A stretch of 64,000 nt of DNA. Source: Mesorhizobium sp. M2A.F.Ca.ET.046.03.2.1. Lineage in GTDB: Bacteria > Pseudomonadota > Alphaproteobacteria > Rhizobiales > Rhizobiaceae. Numbering within the stretch: position 1 is the stretch's first letter; each line of letters opens with the position of its first letter. Positions 20,331 through 32,470 of this stretch are shown piece by piece. The position numbers were made by a program, and so were the translations under genes. The notes under the pieces were generated by a model. The model did not search any database, was not told the origin of the DNA, and saw only the letters and a program-made list of their open reading frames with translations. The DNA lies in assembly GCF_003952425.1 (NCBI RefSeq), contig NZ_CP034449.1, positions 6,312,001 through 6,376,000 on the forward strand, in the 5' to 3' direction.

Positions 20331-20861
20331 TCAGCTCTCACCCACCCGCCGGGCCAAAAACTCCACCTCCATGCGCCAGGTCGCGCCGCCGTCATGCGAG
20401 CGCTCGCCCAGCCAGCGGAACGAGTTTTCGGTAATGCGCGAAAAGCTCCAGCGTACCGACGCGCCGGTTCCGTCGGCGCCGACCTGGACGATCGTGTCGC
20501 CCTCGGCGCTGCCGAGCTGCCGGCTGTAGTACTGATTGCGCGGGTCGCTCCAGAAGATGTGCCAGGCGTCGGCGCCGGGATCGTAGACGCGCAATGTCGT
20601 GCCGTAGAAGGTCCACGGTCCGAGCGACGGGGAGGGACCCGCGTCGCGGGCGGGCAGTATCCAGACGTCCTGCAAGGCCCTGCCTTCCAGAACCCAGCCG
20701 AAATGCACCTCGCCGCGACCGGTGAGCTTTGTGCCGTCCTCTAGAATGCGCGTGGCATCGAATGTCCAGGCGCCGATGAAGCGGCCGTAGAGCTTCAGCT
20801 TTTCGGCGAGATCCGGAATGGGGTCGTCGCTGTGCAAGGCTTCGGCAAAGGGATTAGTCAT
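20331..20861 (-). CDS. Conserved hypothetical protein, DUF1579-like beta-barrel
   Basis: A 176-residue soluble protein. The pattern YGRFIGAWTFDATRILEDG, then GEVHFGWVLEGRALQDVW, and SFRWLGERSHDGGATWRMEVEF near the end resembles the DUF1579/lipocalin-like group of small beta-barrels. No catalytic residues can be assigned. It is divergent from the AraC-type regulator at 20946, which may control it. Confidence 0.7.
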   Translation of the reverse strand: MTNPFAEALHSDDPIPDLAEKLKLYGRFIGAWTFDATRILEDGTKLTGRGEVHFGWVLEGRALQDVWILPARDAGPSPSLGPWTFYGTTLRVYDPGADAWHIFWSDPRNQYYSRQLGSAEGDTIVQVGADGTGASVRWSFSRITENSFRWLGERSHDGGATWRMEVEFLARRVGES

Positions 20862-20945
20862 GGTTGCTGCCTCGTTTGTCAGGAGAGGGCAAGCAATAGG
20901 GGCAGGCGGGGTTCGCCGCTTGGGAAAAATTGCTATCGTTCGGGC

Positions 20946-21770
20946 ATGACAACAGCGCAGAGAACTCTGGCTTCCGGATCAGGCTGGCAGGTGTCCGACG
21001 TGGTGTGTACCGCCGCCGCGGGCGACAGGCCGTTCGAGGAAGGACATCGCGGCTTCTGCGTCGCCGCGGTGGCCAGCGGCACGTTCCGCTACCGCACGCG
21101 CCAGGGCACGGCGAAGCTGGCGCCGGGTGCCATCCTGCTCGGAAATCCCGGCGCCTGCTATGAATGCGGGCATGAGCACGGCGCCGGTGACCGCTGCCTT
21201 TCCTTCCATTTTTCGCCAGCCTATCTGGAGCGCGTCGTGGCCGAACTGCCGGGCGCGAAGCGGCTGGGCTTCGCCGATCCGCGCCTGCCGCCCTTGCCGG
21301 CGCTCGCGCCTTTGCTGGCCGAGGCGGAGGCTGCGCGCGAAAGGAGCGACAACGAGGCGTTCGAGGAACTCGGCCTACGCCTTGCCGGCGCGGTGGTCGC
21401 GGCTGCCGCCGGTTCTTTCAGAACGGCGCGGACACCAAGCCGCCGCGATCAGAAACGCGTTGCCGAAGCGGTGCGGCTGATCGAGCTCAATGCCGAGCGG
21501 CCGCTCTCGCTGGCCGAGCTCGCCGGCGCCACGGCGACGAGCCCGTATCATTTCCTACGCATCTTCCGGCATGTGGCCGGCATGACGCCCTATCAGTTCC
21601 TGCTCAGGACAAGGCTGCATCGGGCCGCCGTGCGGCTGCGCAACTCGGACGCGACGATCTCGACAATCGCCTTCGACACAGGCTTCAACGATCTGTCGAG
21701 CTTCAACCGTCGGTTTCGGCGCGAGATGGGAGAGGCGCCGCGCGCCTATCGCGCCCGGCGCGTTGGCTGA
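20946..21770 (+). CDS. AraC family transcriptional regulator
   Basis: A 274-residue regulator starting at ATG 20946. The N-terminal half is a cupin-like sensor (GTFRYRTRQGTAKLAPGAILL). A cysteine-histidine cluster (CYECGHEHGAGDRC) is unusual for such sensors and could bind a metal. The C-terminal two helix-turn-helix motifs are LSLAELAGATATSPYHFLRIF and ISTIAFDTGFNDLSSFNRRF. It likely controls the divergent DUF1579-like gene or itself. Confidence 0.88.
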   Translation: MTTAQRTLASGSGWQVSDVVCTAAAGDRPFEEGHRGFCVAAVASGTFRYRTRQGTAKLAPGAILLGNPGACYECGHEHGAGDRCLSFHFSPAYLERVVAELPGAKRLGFADPRLPPLPALAPLLAEAEAARERSDNEAFEELGLRLAGAVVAAAAGSFRTARTPSRRDQKRVAEAVRLIELNAERPLSLAELAGATATSPYHFLRIFRHVAGMTPYQFLLRTRLHRAAVRLRNSDATISTIAFDTGFNDLSSFNRRFRREMGEAPRAYRARRVG

Positions 21771-21800
21771 AAAAGCCTGCCGCTGCCCGTCGGGGGTCGT

Positions 21801-23531
21801 TCATGGCATGCTATCCTGTTCCTTGAGCTGCGGTTTCCCCGGACCAAGTGATTTGATCGCCGCGTCGACGCAGTGGAAAATGCGCTCAGCGCCGACGATG
21901 TCGGCGATGCCGAACCGCTTGAGCGCCGCTTGGGCGCGCAGCGATTCCATGCGCGCGATAGCAAAGACCGCACCTTTGTCGCGACAATGGCGGATGGTGT
22001 CGATCAGCGCCTGAGCGGCGGTATAGTCGATCTCGACGATGTTGCTGGCCTCCAGAACCACCAGCTTCACGCCCTCGCTCCTGGCGTCGATCAGGTCGCT
22101 CAGACCGCGCTTGAAACGGTCGGCATTGACGAAGGAAAGCGGCGCCTGGAACGCCACCACCAGCACGCCGGGGTGCCGCTCGCCCGGGCTGGAACCGCTC
22201 GGCGGCCACCAGACCGACGTGCCCGGTACCTGCGCCAGCTCGATCGGCTCGGTGCGCGTCGAGCCCCAGATGCCGTGCAGCAGCGACAGACCGATGCCGA
22301 TCGCGACCCCGGTTTCGATAGGCAGGACGACGATGGCGATCATGGTGATCAGGATCAGCGCGAACTCGCCGAGCGCCTGGCGATATACGTTAACGGCGAT
22401 CCTCCAGCGCAGGATATGCTGGGCCACGAACATCAGCACGCCGGCAAGGGCCGCTTGCGGCACGTTGGCCAGCAGGCTGCCGCCGAAAGCGCCGAGCCCC
22501 AGCACGATAGCCGCCGCGATCAGGCCCGACAGCTGCGAGCGGCCGCCGGTCTGGGCGACGATGGCCGTGCGCGGCGGGCTGGCGTTGACGGCAAAGGCGC
22601 CGAACAGGGCGGCCACGATGCTGCCCGCGCCGACGCCGACAAAGTCGCGATTGACGTCTGGCGCTTCGCCGTTTTGGGAAGCAAACGAGCGGCTCGTGGC
22701 CGCTGTCTGCACCATGACGACGATGGCGATCAGCAACGCCAGCGGGACAAGAGCCTGTGCGTCGTGGAAGTGGACGGTCGGCATGCCGAGAGGAGGCAAC
22801 CCGTTCGGCAAGGCGCCGAGCACCTCGACGCCACGGTTCCTCAAATCGAAGGAGACGACGCCAAGCGTCGCCAGGACCATGCCGATCAACGCCGCCGGGA
22901 TCCGCGCGCTGACCTGTCCGGCGGCGAAGACGATGGCGAAGACACCGAGGCCGATTGCCAGGCTCCAGGGATTGGTGAGGTGGATATTGGCGGCTATCTC
23001 GCCGACTCGCCGCAAGGTCTCGCCTCTTTCGGCCGGCAGGCCGAGCAAGGAAGGCAGTTGCGAGACGATGATATGGACCGAAATGCCGGCGAGGAAACCC
23101 GTCGTGACCGGCACGGACAGCAGATCGGCGATCCAGCCGAGACGGAAGACGCCGCTGAGCGCCACCAGCAGCCCCACCATCAGGGCCAGCATGGCCGCCA
23201 GCGCCAGGTAATGCGGCGAGCCCGAGGTGGCGATCAGCGCCAGACCGCCGGCGAACAAGGGCGTGATCGTCGAATCTGCGCCGGCCGACAGCTGGCGGTT
23301 GGCGCCGAGCAGCGCGAAGGCGACAGAGCCGGCGACGAAGGTGAAAAAGCCGATCTGCGGCGCGAAGCCGCCGAGCCGCGCCGTCGCCATCTGCTCGGGT
23401 ATGGCGATCGCGGCCAGCGTGATGCCGGCCGCCAGATCGCCGTTGAGGTCCTTGACGCTCCAGCCGCTGAGGGCCCGCATGGGTAGCCATGAGGCCAGCT
23501 TCACAGCAGTTGCGGTTTTTGCCCGATCCAT
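21801..23531 (-). CDS. SulP family anion transporter with STAS domain
   Basis: A 576-residue SLC26/SulP protein. I use ATG 23531, with AAGG upstream. The membrane part has about 12-14 helices (DLNGDLAAGITLAAIAIPEQMATARLGG; later FVGVGAGSIVAALFGAFAVNASPPRTA). The C-terminal STAS domain (about the last 130 residues) has VVLEASNIVEIDYTAAQAL, with Asp in the position of anti-sigma antagonist phospho-sites. It probably moves sulfate, bicarbonate or another anion. No carbonic anhydrase or cys gene is next to it. Confidence 0.88.
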   Translation of the reverse strand: MDRAKTATAVKLASWLPMRALSGWSVKDLNGDLAAGITLAAIAIPEQMATARLGGFAPQIGFFTFVAGSVAFALLGANRQLSAGADSTITPLFAGGLALIATSGSPHYLALAAMLALMVGLLVALSGVFRLGWIADLLSVPVTTGFLAGISVHIIVSQLPSLLGLPAERGETLRRVGEIAANIHLTNPWSLAIGLGVFAIVFAAGQVSARIPAALIGMVLATLGVVSFDLRNRGVEVLGALPNGLPPLGMPTVHFHDAQALVPLALLIAIVVMVQTAATSRSFASQNGEAPDVNRDFVGVGAGSIVAALFGAFAVNASPPRTAIVAQTGGRSQLSGLIAAAIVLGLGAFGGSLLANVPQAALAGVLMFVAQHILRWRIAVNVYRQALGEFALILITMIAIVVLPIETGVAIGIGLSLLHGIWGSTRTEPIELAQVPGTSVWWPPSGSSPGERHPGVLVVAFQAPLSFVNADRFKRGLSDLIDARSEGVKLVVLEASNIVEIDYTAAQALIDTIRHCRDKGAVFAIARMESLRAQAALKRFGIADIVGAERIFHCVDAAIKSLGPGKPQLKEQDSMP

Positions 23532-23704
23532 CGCCGACCTTGCCGCATGACGGCGAAAACGACGGTGGCCATATCGTCGCAATCAGCGGTATCCATTTGA
23601 AATTACCATCAAAATTGTCTCTGGAAAAGTCCGGCCGACATTGGAGTTTCGGCAAGGCTTCCTATATAAGCATGTAGTGATTCCCGACTGGATTGTGACC
23701 TGAT

Positions 23705-26482
<2,778 letters not shown>

Positions 26483-26496
26483 ATTTCGTCCGGCTC

Positions 26497-26517
26497 AACC
26501 GGCCCGTTGGGCCGGTT
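26497..26517. terminator. Hairpin between gyrA and a convergent small gene
   Basis: A perfect 9-bp stem AACCGGCCC / GGGCCGGTT with a 3-base loop, between the gyrA stop and the stop of the convergent gene at 26533. There is no U-run on either side, so it may act as a weak bidirectional terminator or 3' stabiliser. Confidence 0.6.
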
Positions 26518-26532
26518 CGATCATGACGGGGA

Positions 26533-26685
26533 TCAGTGGCGACGGTAGACGTTGCGGTGGGCGAAACCATCGAGGCGCTTGGTGTTGGCCTTGACGCGCA
26601 CCCGCGCTGCTTCCTGATGCAACCCGAAGGCGGTCGCGATGAGCATCACGATGGTCATTGCTGTGGCAAGCATGTAGATCAGCAT
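26533..26685 (-). CDS. Small single-helix membrane protein (50 residues)
   Basis: ATG 26685 is preceded by AGGAG at eight bases. The product starts MLIYMLATAMTIVMLIATAF, one strong transmembrane helix, followed by a basic tail (RVRVKANTKRLDGFAHRN, ending YRRH). The helix-plus-basic-tail design and the strong ribosome site support a real gene. Function unknown. It converges on gyrA. Confidence 0.65.
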   Translation of the reverse strand: MLIYMLATAMTIVMLIATAFGLHQEAARVRVKANTKRLDGFAHRNVYRRH

Positions 26686-26878
26686 TTGCGTGTTCTCCTG
26701 AGCTTACAACGATGAGATGGAGATTTTGTTTCGTCCCTTGAAGCGGCAACCTAGTGAACGCTGCGTGAAACGTTCGTGATTGCCGCGTTCATCCGTCGTT
26801 CATGTCCGCGGAATGGTTCACGGATGACCGCAATTAATCGGATTTGCCTTCCGTACGCCCGCCCGCTAGAAGCCTGCC

Positions 26879-27379
26879 ATGACCGAACGCACCGCCCTTT
26901 ACGCTGGCTCCTTCGACCCGCTGACCAACGGCCATCTTGACGTGCTCAAGGCGTCGCTGGCGGTGGCCGACACCGTCTATGCGGCGATCGGCATCCATCC
27001 GGGCAAGAAACCGTTGTTTTCCTTCGAGGAACGCGTGAAGCTGATCGAAGCCGCTGCCAAGGCCGAATTGGGCAAGGACGCCGGCCGCATCAAGGTCGTT
27101 GCCTTCGACGGGCTGGTCATCGACGCTGCCCGCAAGCGGGGCGCTTCGATCATGATCCGCGGCCTGCGCGACGGCACCGATCTAGACTACGAAATGCAGA
27201 TGGCCGGCATGAACGAGACGATGGCGCCGGAACTGCAGACGGTTTTTCTGCCGGCGAGTCCCTCGGTGCGCACCATTACCGCCACACTCGTGCGCCAGAT
27301 TGCCTCGATGGGCGGCGACATCCGCCCATTCGTGCCGGCGGCTGTCGCCGGGGCGCTCACCGCCAAGTTCACCAAATAG
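26879..27379 (+). CDS. coaD: Phosphopantetheine adenylyltransferase
   Basis: A 166-residue nucleotidyltransferase of normal CoaD length. It has the ATP-binding [13 protein letters not shown] (residues 9-21), [20 protein letters not shown] and the late [15 protein letters not shown] (SSS/T-x-x-R type motif). It makes dephospho-CoA from 4'-phosphopantetheine and ATP. It is 18 bases before a cyclophilin gene and begins a same-strand run reaching tgt. Confidence 0.95.
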   Translation: MTERTALYAGSFDPLTNGHLDVLKASLAVADTVYAAIGIHPGKKPLFSFEERVKLIEAAAKAELGKDAGRIKVVAFDGLVIDAARKRGASIMIRGLRDGTDLDYEMQMAGMNETMAPELQTVFLPASPSVRTITATLVRQIASMGGDIRPFVPAAVAGALTAKFTK

Positions 27380-27397
27380 GTTTTCCCGGAGATCCCT

Positions 27398-28003
27398 ATG
27401 CAGCTGAAGAAGCTCGCTTCGTTCCTTGTCGTGCTAGCCGGCCTTTTCGCAGCATCCCTTTTCTCGGCATCCGGGCCGGCCGTCGCCGCCGACAAGGAAA
27501 ACACTATGATCATCACGCTCAAGGATGGCGACGTGACGATTGCGCTGCGCCCCGATCTGGCGCCCAAGCATGTCGCGCAGATCAAGAAGCTGGTGCGCGA
27601 CGGCGCCTATGACAATGTCGCCTTCCACCGCGTCATCGACGGCTTCATGGCGCAGACCGGCGACGTCAAATTCGGCAACATGAAGAAGGGTTTCGACCCG
27701 CAAGCCGTCGGCACCGGCGGTTCCGATCTTCCCGATCTGCCGGCCGAGTTCTCGCAGAGCGAGCAATTCACGCGCGGCGTGGTCGGCATGGCGCGATCGC
27801 AGGACCCGAATTCGGCCAACTCGCAATTCTTCATCATGTTCGCGCCGGCGCCGAACCTCGACGGCCAGTACACCATCGTCGGCAAGGTGGTCGGCGGCAT
27901 GGACCTCGTCGACAAGATCAAGAAGGGCGACGAGGCCGACAACGGCACGGTCAGCGACCCCGACCGCATGATCAAGGTTCGCATCGCCGCCGACGGCAAA
28001 TAA
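27398..28003 (+). CDS. Periplasmic peptidyl-prolyl cis-trans isomerase (cyclophilin)
   Basis: A 201-residue cyclophilin with a signal peptide (MQLKKLASFLVVLAGLFAAS, cleavage near AVAADK). The catalytic arginine region is YDNVAFHRVIDGFMAQTGD, with MARSQDPNSANSQFFI in the core. It should speed proline isomerisation in the periplasm. It forms a tandem pair with the cytoplasmic homologue 30 bases downstream, a typical rhizobial arrangement. Confidence 0.92.
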   Translation: MQLKKLASFLVVLAGLFAASLFSASGPAVAADKENTMIITLKDGDVTIALRPDLAPKHVAQIKKLVRDGAYDNVAFHRVIDGFMAQTGDVKFGNMKKGFDPQAVGTGGSDLPDLPAEFSQSEQFTRGVVGMARSQDPNSANSQFFIMFAPAPNLDGQYTIVGKVVGGMDLVDKIKKGDEADNGTVSDPDRMIKVRIAADGK

Positions 28004-28033
28004 ACCCCTCAATTTTCAAAAAGGATTTCTGAC

Positions 28034-28546
28034 ATGGCTGAGATCAAGGATCGCGAGAACGCGCTGATCATGGAAACGACCAAGGGCAAGGTCGTGATCG
28101 AAATGTATCCCGAACTGGCCCCCGGCCACGTCGCCCGCATCAAGGAACTGGCGCGTGAGGGCGCCTATGACGGCGTCGTGTTCCACCGCGTCATCGACGG
28201 CTTCATGGCGCAGACCGGCGACGTCAAGTTCGGCAACTCCTCGAAGCCGACCTATGCGCCGTCGCGCGCGGGCATGGGCGGGTCCGACAAGCCGGACCTC
28301 AAGGCCGAGTTCTCCAATGCCAATCATGGCCGCGGCGCCTGCTCGATGGCTCGGGCGCAGAACCCGAACTCAGCGAATTCGCAGTTCTTCATCTGCTTCG
28401 ACGATGCCGCCTTCCTCAACCGCCAGTACACGGTGTGGGGCCAGGTCATCGAGGGCATGGAAAATGTCGACAAGATCAAGCGCGGCGAGCCGGTGCAGGA
28501 TCCCGACAAGATCGTGTCGCTGAAGGTCGCGGCCGACGTCAAGTAA
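28034..28546 (+). CDS. ppiB: Cytoplasmic peptidyl-prolyl cis-trans isomerase (cyclophilin)
   Basis: A 170-residue cyclophilin without signal peptide. Core motifs are YDGVVFHRVIDGFMAQTGD, MARAQNPNSANSQFFICF and the C-terminal YTVWGQVIEGMENVDKI. It is a close relative of the gene just upstream and probably arose by tandem duplication, with the upstream copy gaining or keeping an export signal. Confidence 0.93.
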   Translation: MAEIKDRENALIMETTKGKVVIEMYPELAPGHVARIKELAREGAYDGVVFHRVIDGFMAQTGDVKFGNSSKPTYAPSRAGMGGSDKPDLKAEFSNANHGRGACSMARAQNPNSANSQFFICFDDAAFLNRQYTVWGQVIEGMENVDKIKRGEPVQDPDKIVSLKVAADVK

Positions 28547-28556
28547 GGGCATAACG

Positions 28557-29006
28557 ATGATGGGCGCAGTCTGGTCCCTGCTCGGCATCCTGTCCGGCGC
28601 CTTCATCGCCATCCAGGCGCCGATCAATTCGCAACTGGCGCGCGGCCTCGGCCTTCCCGTGGCCGCCGCGGCGTTCTCGTTCCTGTCGGGCGCCATCGTC
28701 CTTGGCATCATTGCCCTCGCGGTGGTGAGGCTGCAGGGCATTTCGCTCGACTGGAAGGCGCCTGCGCCCTGGCTGTTCATCGCCGGCGGCATGCTCGGCG
28801 GCTTCTATGTCACGCTCTCCACCATTCTCACGCCGCGCATCGGCGCTGCGGCTCTCATGGCCTTCCTGGTCGCCGGGCAGTTGCTCGCCGGCATGCTGAT
28901 CGACCGCGTCGGCTTCCTTGGCGTGGCGGTACGCGAAATCTCGCTTGGCCGCGTCGCCGGCGCGGTAATGCTGCTCGCCCGGGCGCTGCTCATCCGGCTT
29001 TTCTGA
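28557..29006 (+). CDS. DMT-type membrane protein (YdcZ/DUF606 family)
   Basis: A 149-residue protein with five hydrophobic helices. It starts [20 protein letters not shown] and contains [21 protein letters not shown], typical of the half-size DMT transporters of the YdcZ type. Such proteins act as dimers; substrate unknown. Its TGA overlaps the queA ATG, so the two are translationally coupled. Confidence 0.82.
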   Translation: MMGAVWSLLGILSGAFIAIQAPINSQLARGLGLPVAAAAFSFLSGAIVLGIIALAVVRLQGISLDWKAPAPWLFIAGGMLGGFYVTLSTILTPRIGAAALMAFLVAGQLLAGMLIDRVGFLGVAVREISLGRVAGAVMLLARALLIRLF

Positions 29007-30094
29007 TGCGTGTCGACCTGTTCGACTTCGAGCTGCCGGAGGAGCGCATCGCGCTTCGTCCGGTGGAACCGCGCGACAGCGCCAGACTGCTGGTCGTCGA
29101 GCCGGGCGAACCATTGCAGGATCGCGTCGTCTGCGACCTGCCTTCGCTGCTAAGGCGAGGCGACGTGCTGGTGTTCAACGACACCAAGGTCATCCCGGCG
29201 CAGCTCAAAGGCATGCGCAAGCGCGGCGAGGCGGTGGCGCAGGTCGAGGCGACGCTGCATATGCGCGTGGCGCCGGACCGCTGGCAGGCTTTCATGCGGC
29301 CGGGCAAGCGCATCGCCGCCGGCGACCGCATCCATTTCGGTCATGACGGCAGTTCCTGCTTCCTCGGCCAGCTTGACGCGACGGTGCTCGAAAAGGGCGA
29401 GGCTGGCGAGGCGCTGCTCGGTTTCGACCTTTCCGGGCCGTTCCTCGATGAGGCGCTGCATGCCGTCGGCCACATTCCGCTGCCGCCCTATATCGCCTCG
29501 AAGCGCGACGATGACGAGCGCGACCGCGCCGACTACCAGACCATCTATGCCAGGGAAGAGGGCGCGGTCGCTGCCCCCACCGCCGGGCTGCATTTCACGC
29601 CGGAACTGTTTGCCGCGCTCGACGCCCGGGGCATCGAGCGCCGCTTCGTCACGCTGCATGTCGGCGCGGGCACCTTCCTGCCGGTGAAGGCCGACGACAC
29701 GGCCGACCACAAGATGCATGCGGAGACCGGCTCGGTAAGTGCCGAGACGGCGGCGGCGCTCAACGCCGCCAAGGCGCGGGGAGGGCGGATCATCTGCGTC
29801 GGTACGACATCGCTGCGGCTTCTGGAGAGCGCGGCTCGCGCGGACGGCAGGATCGAGCCCTGGTCCGGACCGACCGACATCTTCATCACGCCCGGCTATC
29901 GCTTCCGCACCGCCGACATGCTGATGACCAATTTCCATCTGCCGCGCTCGACACTGTTCATGCTGGTCTCAGCCTTCAGTGGGCTGGAGACGATGCGCTC
30001 GGCCTATGCGCATGCCATCGAGAACCGCTACAGGTTCTATTCCTATGGCGATGCCAGCCTGCTTTACCGAGCGGAGACGAGCGATGGACGATGA
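29006..30094 (+). CDS. queA: S-adenosylmethionine:tRNA ribosyltransferase-isomerase
   Basis: A 362-residue QueA. Motifs are [58 protein letters not shown] and [17 protein letters not shown]. It transfers and rearranges the ribosyl moiety of SAM to make epoxyqueuosine on tRNA, after Tgt has inserted preQ1. tgt is one small gene downstream, so this is a queuosine operon. Confidence 0.96.
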   Translation: MRVDLFDFELPEERIALRPVEPRDSARLLVVEPGEPLQDRVVCDLPSLLRRGDVLVFNDTKVIPAQLKGMRKRGEAVAQVEATLHMRVAPDRWQAFMRPGKRIAAGDRIHFGHDGSSCFLGQLDATVLEKGEAGEALLGFDLSGPFLDEALHAVGHIPLPPYIASKRDDDERDRADYQTIYAREEGAVAAPTAGLHFTPELFAALDARGIERRFVTLHVGAGTFLPVKADDTADHKMHAETGSVSAETAAALNAAKARGGRIICVGTTSLRLLESAARADGRIEPWSGPTDIFITPGYRFRTADMLMTNFHLPRSTLFMLVSAFSGLETMRSAYAHAIENRYRFYSYGDASLLYRAETSDGR

Positions 30095-30353
30095 TCTCAA
30101 CGGCATGGACCGCAATAGGCTGATCGCGGAAGTGAGGAAGCTGCGCGCCGGCATCCGCGCGCATCGCGACACGACCGGGCATGATCTGTGCTGGCATCAT
30201 CCCGACCTCTGGGACCTTTTGCCGGAAAAGACCGAGCCGTCGATCGCCGTGCCGCCATGGCCGAAATTCATGCGCGGCTGCATCCGCTACCGGCAGTCGC
30301 TCGACGAGCAGGCGCCCGATGCGCCGGTGCACGACAAGGAATTCAATGGCTGA
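30084..30353 (+). CDS. Small conserved hypothetical protein between queA and tgt
   Basis: An 89-residue protein whose ATG (30084) lies inside the end of queA and whose end overlaps the start of tgt by eight bases. The overlap on both sides argues for real, coupled translation. It begins [20 protein letters not shown] and has a Trp/His/Pro-rich centre ([14 protein letters not shown]). No signal or membrane segment. Proteins of this kind are frequently found in this position in rhizobia; function unknown. Confidence 0.75.
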   Translation: MDDDLNGMDRNRLIAEVRKLRAGIRAHRDTTGHDLCWHHPDLWDLLPEKTEPSIAVPPWPKFMRGCIRYRQSLDEQAPDAPVHDKEFNG

Positions 30354-31476
30354 GACTTTTTCCTTCAAGGTGCTTGCCAGCGACGGCAAGGCCAGGCGCG
30401 GTCTTGTCTCGATGCCGCGCGGCGAAATCCGCACGCCGGCCTTTATGCCGGTCGGCACCGGCGGCACCGTCAAAGCTATGTATATGGACCAGGTGCGCGG
30501 CGTCGGCGCCGACATCATTTTGGGCAACACCTACCATCTGATGCTGCGGCCAGGCGCCGAGCGCGTAGCCAGGCTCGGCGGCCTGCACGAGTTCGCGCGC
30601 TGGCCGCATCCGATCCTGACCGACAGCGGCGGCTTCCAGGTCATGTCGCTGTCGAAGCTCCGTAAACTGACCGAACAGGGCGTCACCTTCCGCTCGCATA
30701 TCGATGGCGCACCTTATGAAATGTCGCCGGAGCGGTCGATCGAGATCCAGGGACTGCTCGATTCCGACATCCAGATGCAGCTCGACGAATGCACAGCGCT
30801 TCCGGCCAAACCTAAGGAGATCGAGCGCGCCATGGAATTGTCGCTGCGCTGGGCCGAGCGCTGCAAGATTGCGTTCGGCGATCAGCCGGGCAAGGCGATG
30901 TTCGGCATCGTCCAGGGCGGCGACAGCGCGCCGATGCGCGTGCGTTCGGCGCAGGCGCTGAAGGCGATGGATCTGAAAGGCTATGCCGTCGGCGGGCTGG
31001 CGGTCGGTGAGCCGCAGTCGGTGATGCTGGAGATGCTCGACATCACCTGCCCGGAATTGCCGGCCAACAGACCGCGCTATCTGATGGGCGTCGGCACGCC
31101 GGACGATATATTGAAATCGGTAGCCCGCGGCATCGACATGTTCGACTGCGTGATGCCGACGCGGGCCGGCCGGCATGGCCTCGCCTATACGCGCCGCGGC
31201 AAGGTCAATCTCAGGAATGCCCGCCATGCCGACGATCCGCGGCCGCTCGACGAGGAAAGCGATTGCCCTGCGGCGCGCGATTACTCGCGCGCCTATCTGC
31301 ATCACCTGGTGCGCTCGCAAGAGTCGCTCGGAGCGATGCTGCTGACCTGGAACAACCTGTCCTATTATCAGAAGCTGATGCAGGACATCCGGGCAGCCAT
31401 CGAGGCGCAGGCTTTTGAAGCGCGCGCCGCCGAGATCGCCGAAGGCTGGGCGAGGGGCGACATCCAGGCGATCTAA
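30346..31476 (+). CDS. tgt: Queuine tRNA-ribosyltransferase, with a reduced zinc site
   Basis: A 376-residue TGT. ATG 30346 gives [19 protein letters not shown]. Catalytic aspartates are in [12 protein letters not shown] and in [16 protein letters not shown] binds the base. The usual zinc site CxCxxC-x25-H reads [17 protein letters not shown] here. The first and third cysteines are Ser and Ala, so only one of three cysteines remains. The enzyme exchanges guanine for preQ1 at tRNA position 34. Confidence 0.95.
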   Translation: MAETFSFKVLASDGKARRGLVSMPRGEIRTPAFMPVGTGGTVKAMYMDQVRGVGADIILGNTYHLMLRPGAERVARLGGLHEFARWPHPILTDSGGFQVMSLSKLRKLTEQGVTFRSHIDGAPYEMSPERSIEIQGLLDSDIQMQLDECTALPAKPKEIERAMELSLRWAERCKIAFGDQPGKAMFGIVQGGDSAPMRVRSAQALKAMDLKGYAVGGLAVGEPQSVMLEMLDITCPELPANRPRYLMGVGTPDDILKSVARGIDMFDCVMPTRAGRHGLAYTRRGKVNLRNARHADDPRPLDEESDCPAARDYSRAYLHHLVRSQESLGAMLLTWNNLSYYQKLMQDIRAAIEAQAFEARAAEIAEGWARGDIQAI

Positions 31477-31529
31477 AGCGCGTCGCAGTCCTTCGGATTC
31501 GCTCGATGCGCTTCAGGTCTTTGACTTAC

Positions 31530-31574
31530 GCATGTCTTTATCCCGAGACCGGTTCCCACTGTCGGGAGACATGC
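31530..31574. repeat. Palindromic intergenic repeat, variant with different arms
   Basis: Outer arms GCATGTCT / AGACATGC, inner arms CCCGA / TCGGG, loop GACCGGTTCCCACTG. The layout (8-bp outer arm, 5-bp inner arm, about 15-base loop with an ACCG...CACT core) is the same as in copies A and B at 1826 and 50385, but the arm sequences differ. It lies between tgt and the SDR gene. Confidence 0.75.
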
Positions 31575-31644
31575 TCTAGCCGCTGGTCCCGCCGATTGAC
31601 GGACGTTCTGCCTAGGAGCAGAATCTTGTCTTGAGGGATCAGCC

Positions 31645-32370
31645 ATGGCTGTGACGTTCGATTTCGCCGGCAAGACGGCGATCGTGACCGGTGGGTCGAG
31701 GGGCATCGGCAAGGCCGTGGCCATGCAACTGGCGCGATCGGGATGCGACGTCTGGATATGGGATGCCGATCCAGCGCCACTCGACGGAACCCGCAGCCAA
31801 ACGGTGGATGTAACCAAGGCAGGCGATATCGGAAAAGCCCTGAGCGAAGTGATCGCCGAGAGCGGCCGGGTCGATATTCTCGTTAACAATGCGGGCTATC
31901 TCGGGCCCTATCGCAGCTTCGAGGCTTTCGAGCCGGCCGAGTGGCAGCGCATCATCGGAGTCAACCTCATCGGCACGTTTGAGGTCACACATCAGGTTCT
32001 GCCGTTCATGCGCAAGACCGGCAGCGGCCGCATCGTCAATATGGGGTCGCTGGCCGGCAAGGAGGGATTGCCCAATCTTGCAGCCTATTCGGCGGCGAGC
32101 GCAGGTATCATCGCTTTCACCAAAGCCTTGTCGCGCGAAGTTAATGACACCGATATTCGCGTCAATTGCGTCGCGCCGGGGCCGATCGATACCGACCTTA
32201 TCAGGCGACTTGGCAATCAAGTCGTCAGCGACATGATCGGCGCAAGTCCGCTCAAGCGCCTTGGCGCCGTCGACGAGGTCGCGGCGCTGGTGCTGTGGCT
32301 TTGCTCCGATGCCGTCAGCTTCAACACGGGCGCGGTATTCGACATGTCCGGCGGCCGGGCTCGCTACTGA
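31645..32370 (+). CDS. SDR family oxidoreductase lacking the catalytic lysine
   Basis: A 241-residue Rossmann-fold protein. It has the cofactor motif TGGSRGIGKAVA (about residues 15-26), NNAG (about 80-83), catalytic Ser in VNMGSLAGKEG and Tyr in AAYSAASAG. The usual YxxxK reads YSAAS, so the lysine is replaced by Ser. This would weaken normal NAD(P)-dependent catalysis. WDAD after strand two suggests NAD(H) rather than NADP(H). It stands alone, followed by a hairpin. Confidence 0.85.
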   Translation: MAVTFDFAGKTAIVTGGSRGIGKAVAMQLARSGCDVWIWDADPAPLDGTRSQTVDVTKAGDIGKALSEVIAESGRVDILVNNAGYLGPYRSFEAFEPAEWQRIIGVNLIGTFEVTHQVLPFMRKTGSGRIVNMGSLAGKEGLPNLAAYSAASAGIIAFTKALSREVNDTDIRVNCVAPGPIDTDLIRRLGNQVVSDMIGASPLKRLGAVDEVAALVLWLCSDAVSFNTGAVFDMSGGRARY

Positions 32371-32401
32371 ACACCGGTTTATGTCCTGAGGCGACCCGAG
32401 A

Positions 32402-32423
32402 CCCTCAAGCCTCCGCTTGAGGG
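32402..32423 (+). terminator. Hairpin after the SDR gene
   Basis: A perfect 9-bp stem CCCTCAAGC / GCTTGAGGG with a 4-base loop, 32 bases past the SDR stop. No U-run, so classification as a terminator is tentative. Confidence 0.5.
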
Positions 32424-32470
32424 CGCGAACCATTTTGAAACGACTGCGATTGTATAGATTGCCGGGATGA

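Noticed and set aside
26755..26772. GAAC-GCTGCGT-GAAA, resembling a LexA box between the small membrane gene and coaD
   Set aside because: One base of the second half-site is wrong, and no SOS gene follows. The perfect boxes at 15246 and 18149 set a higher standard.
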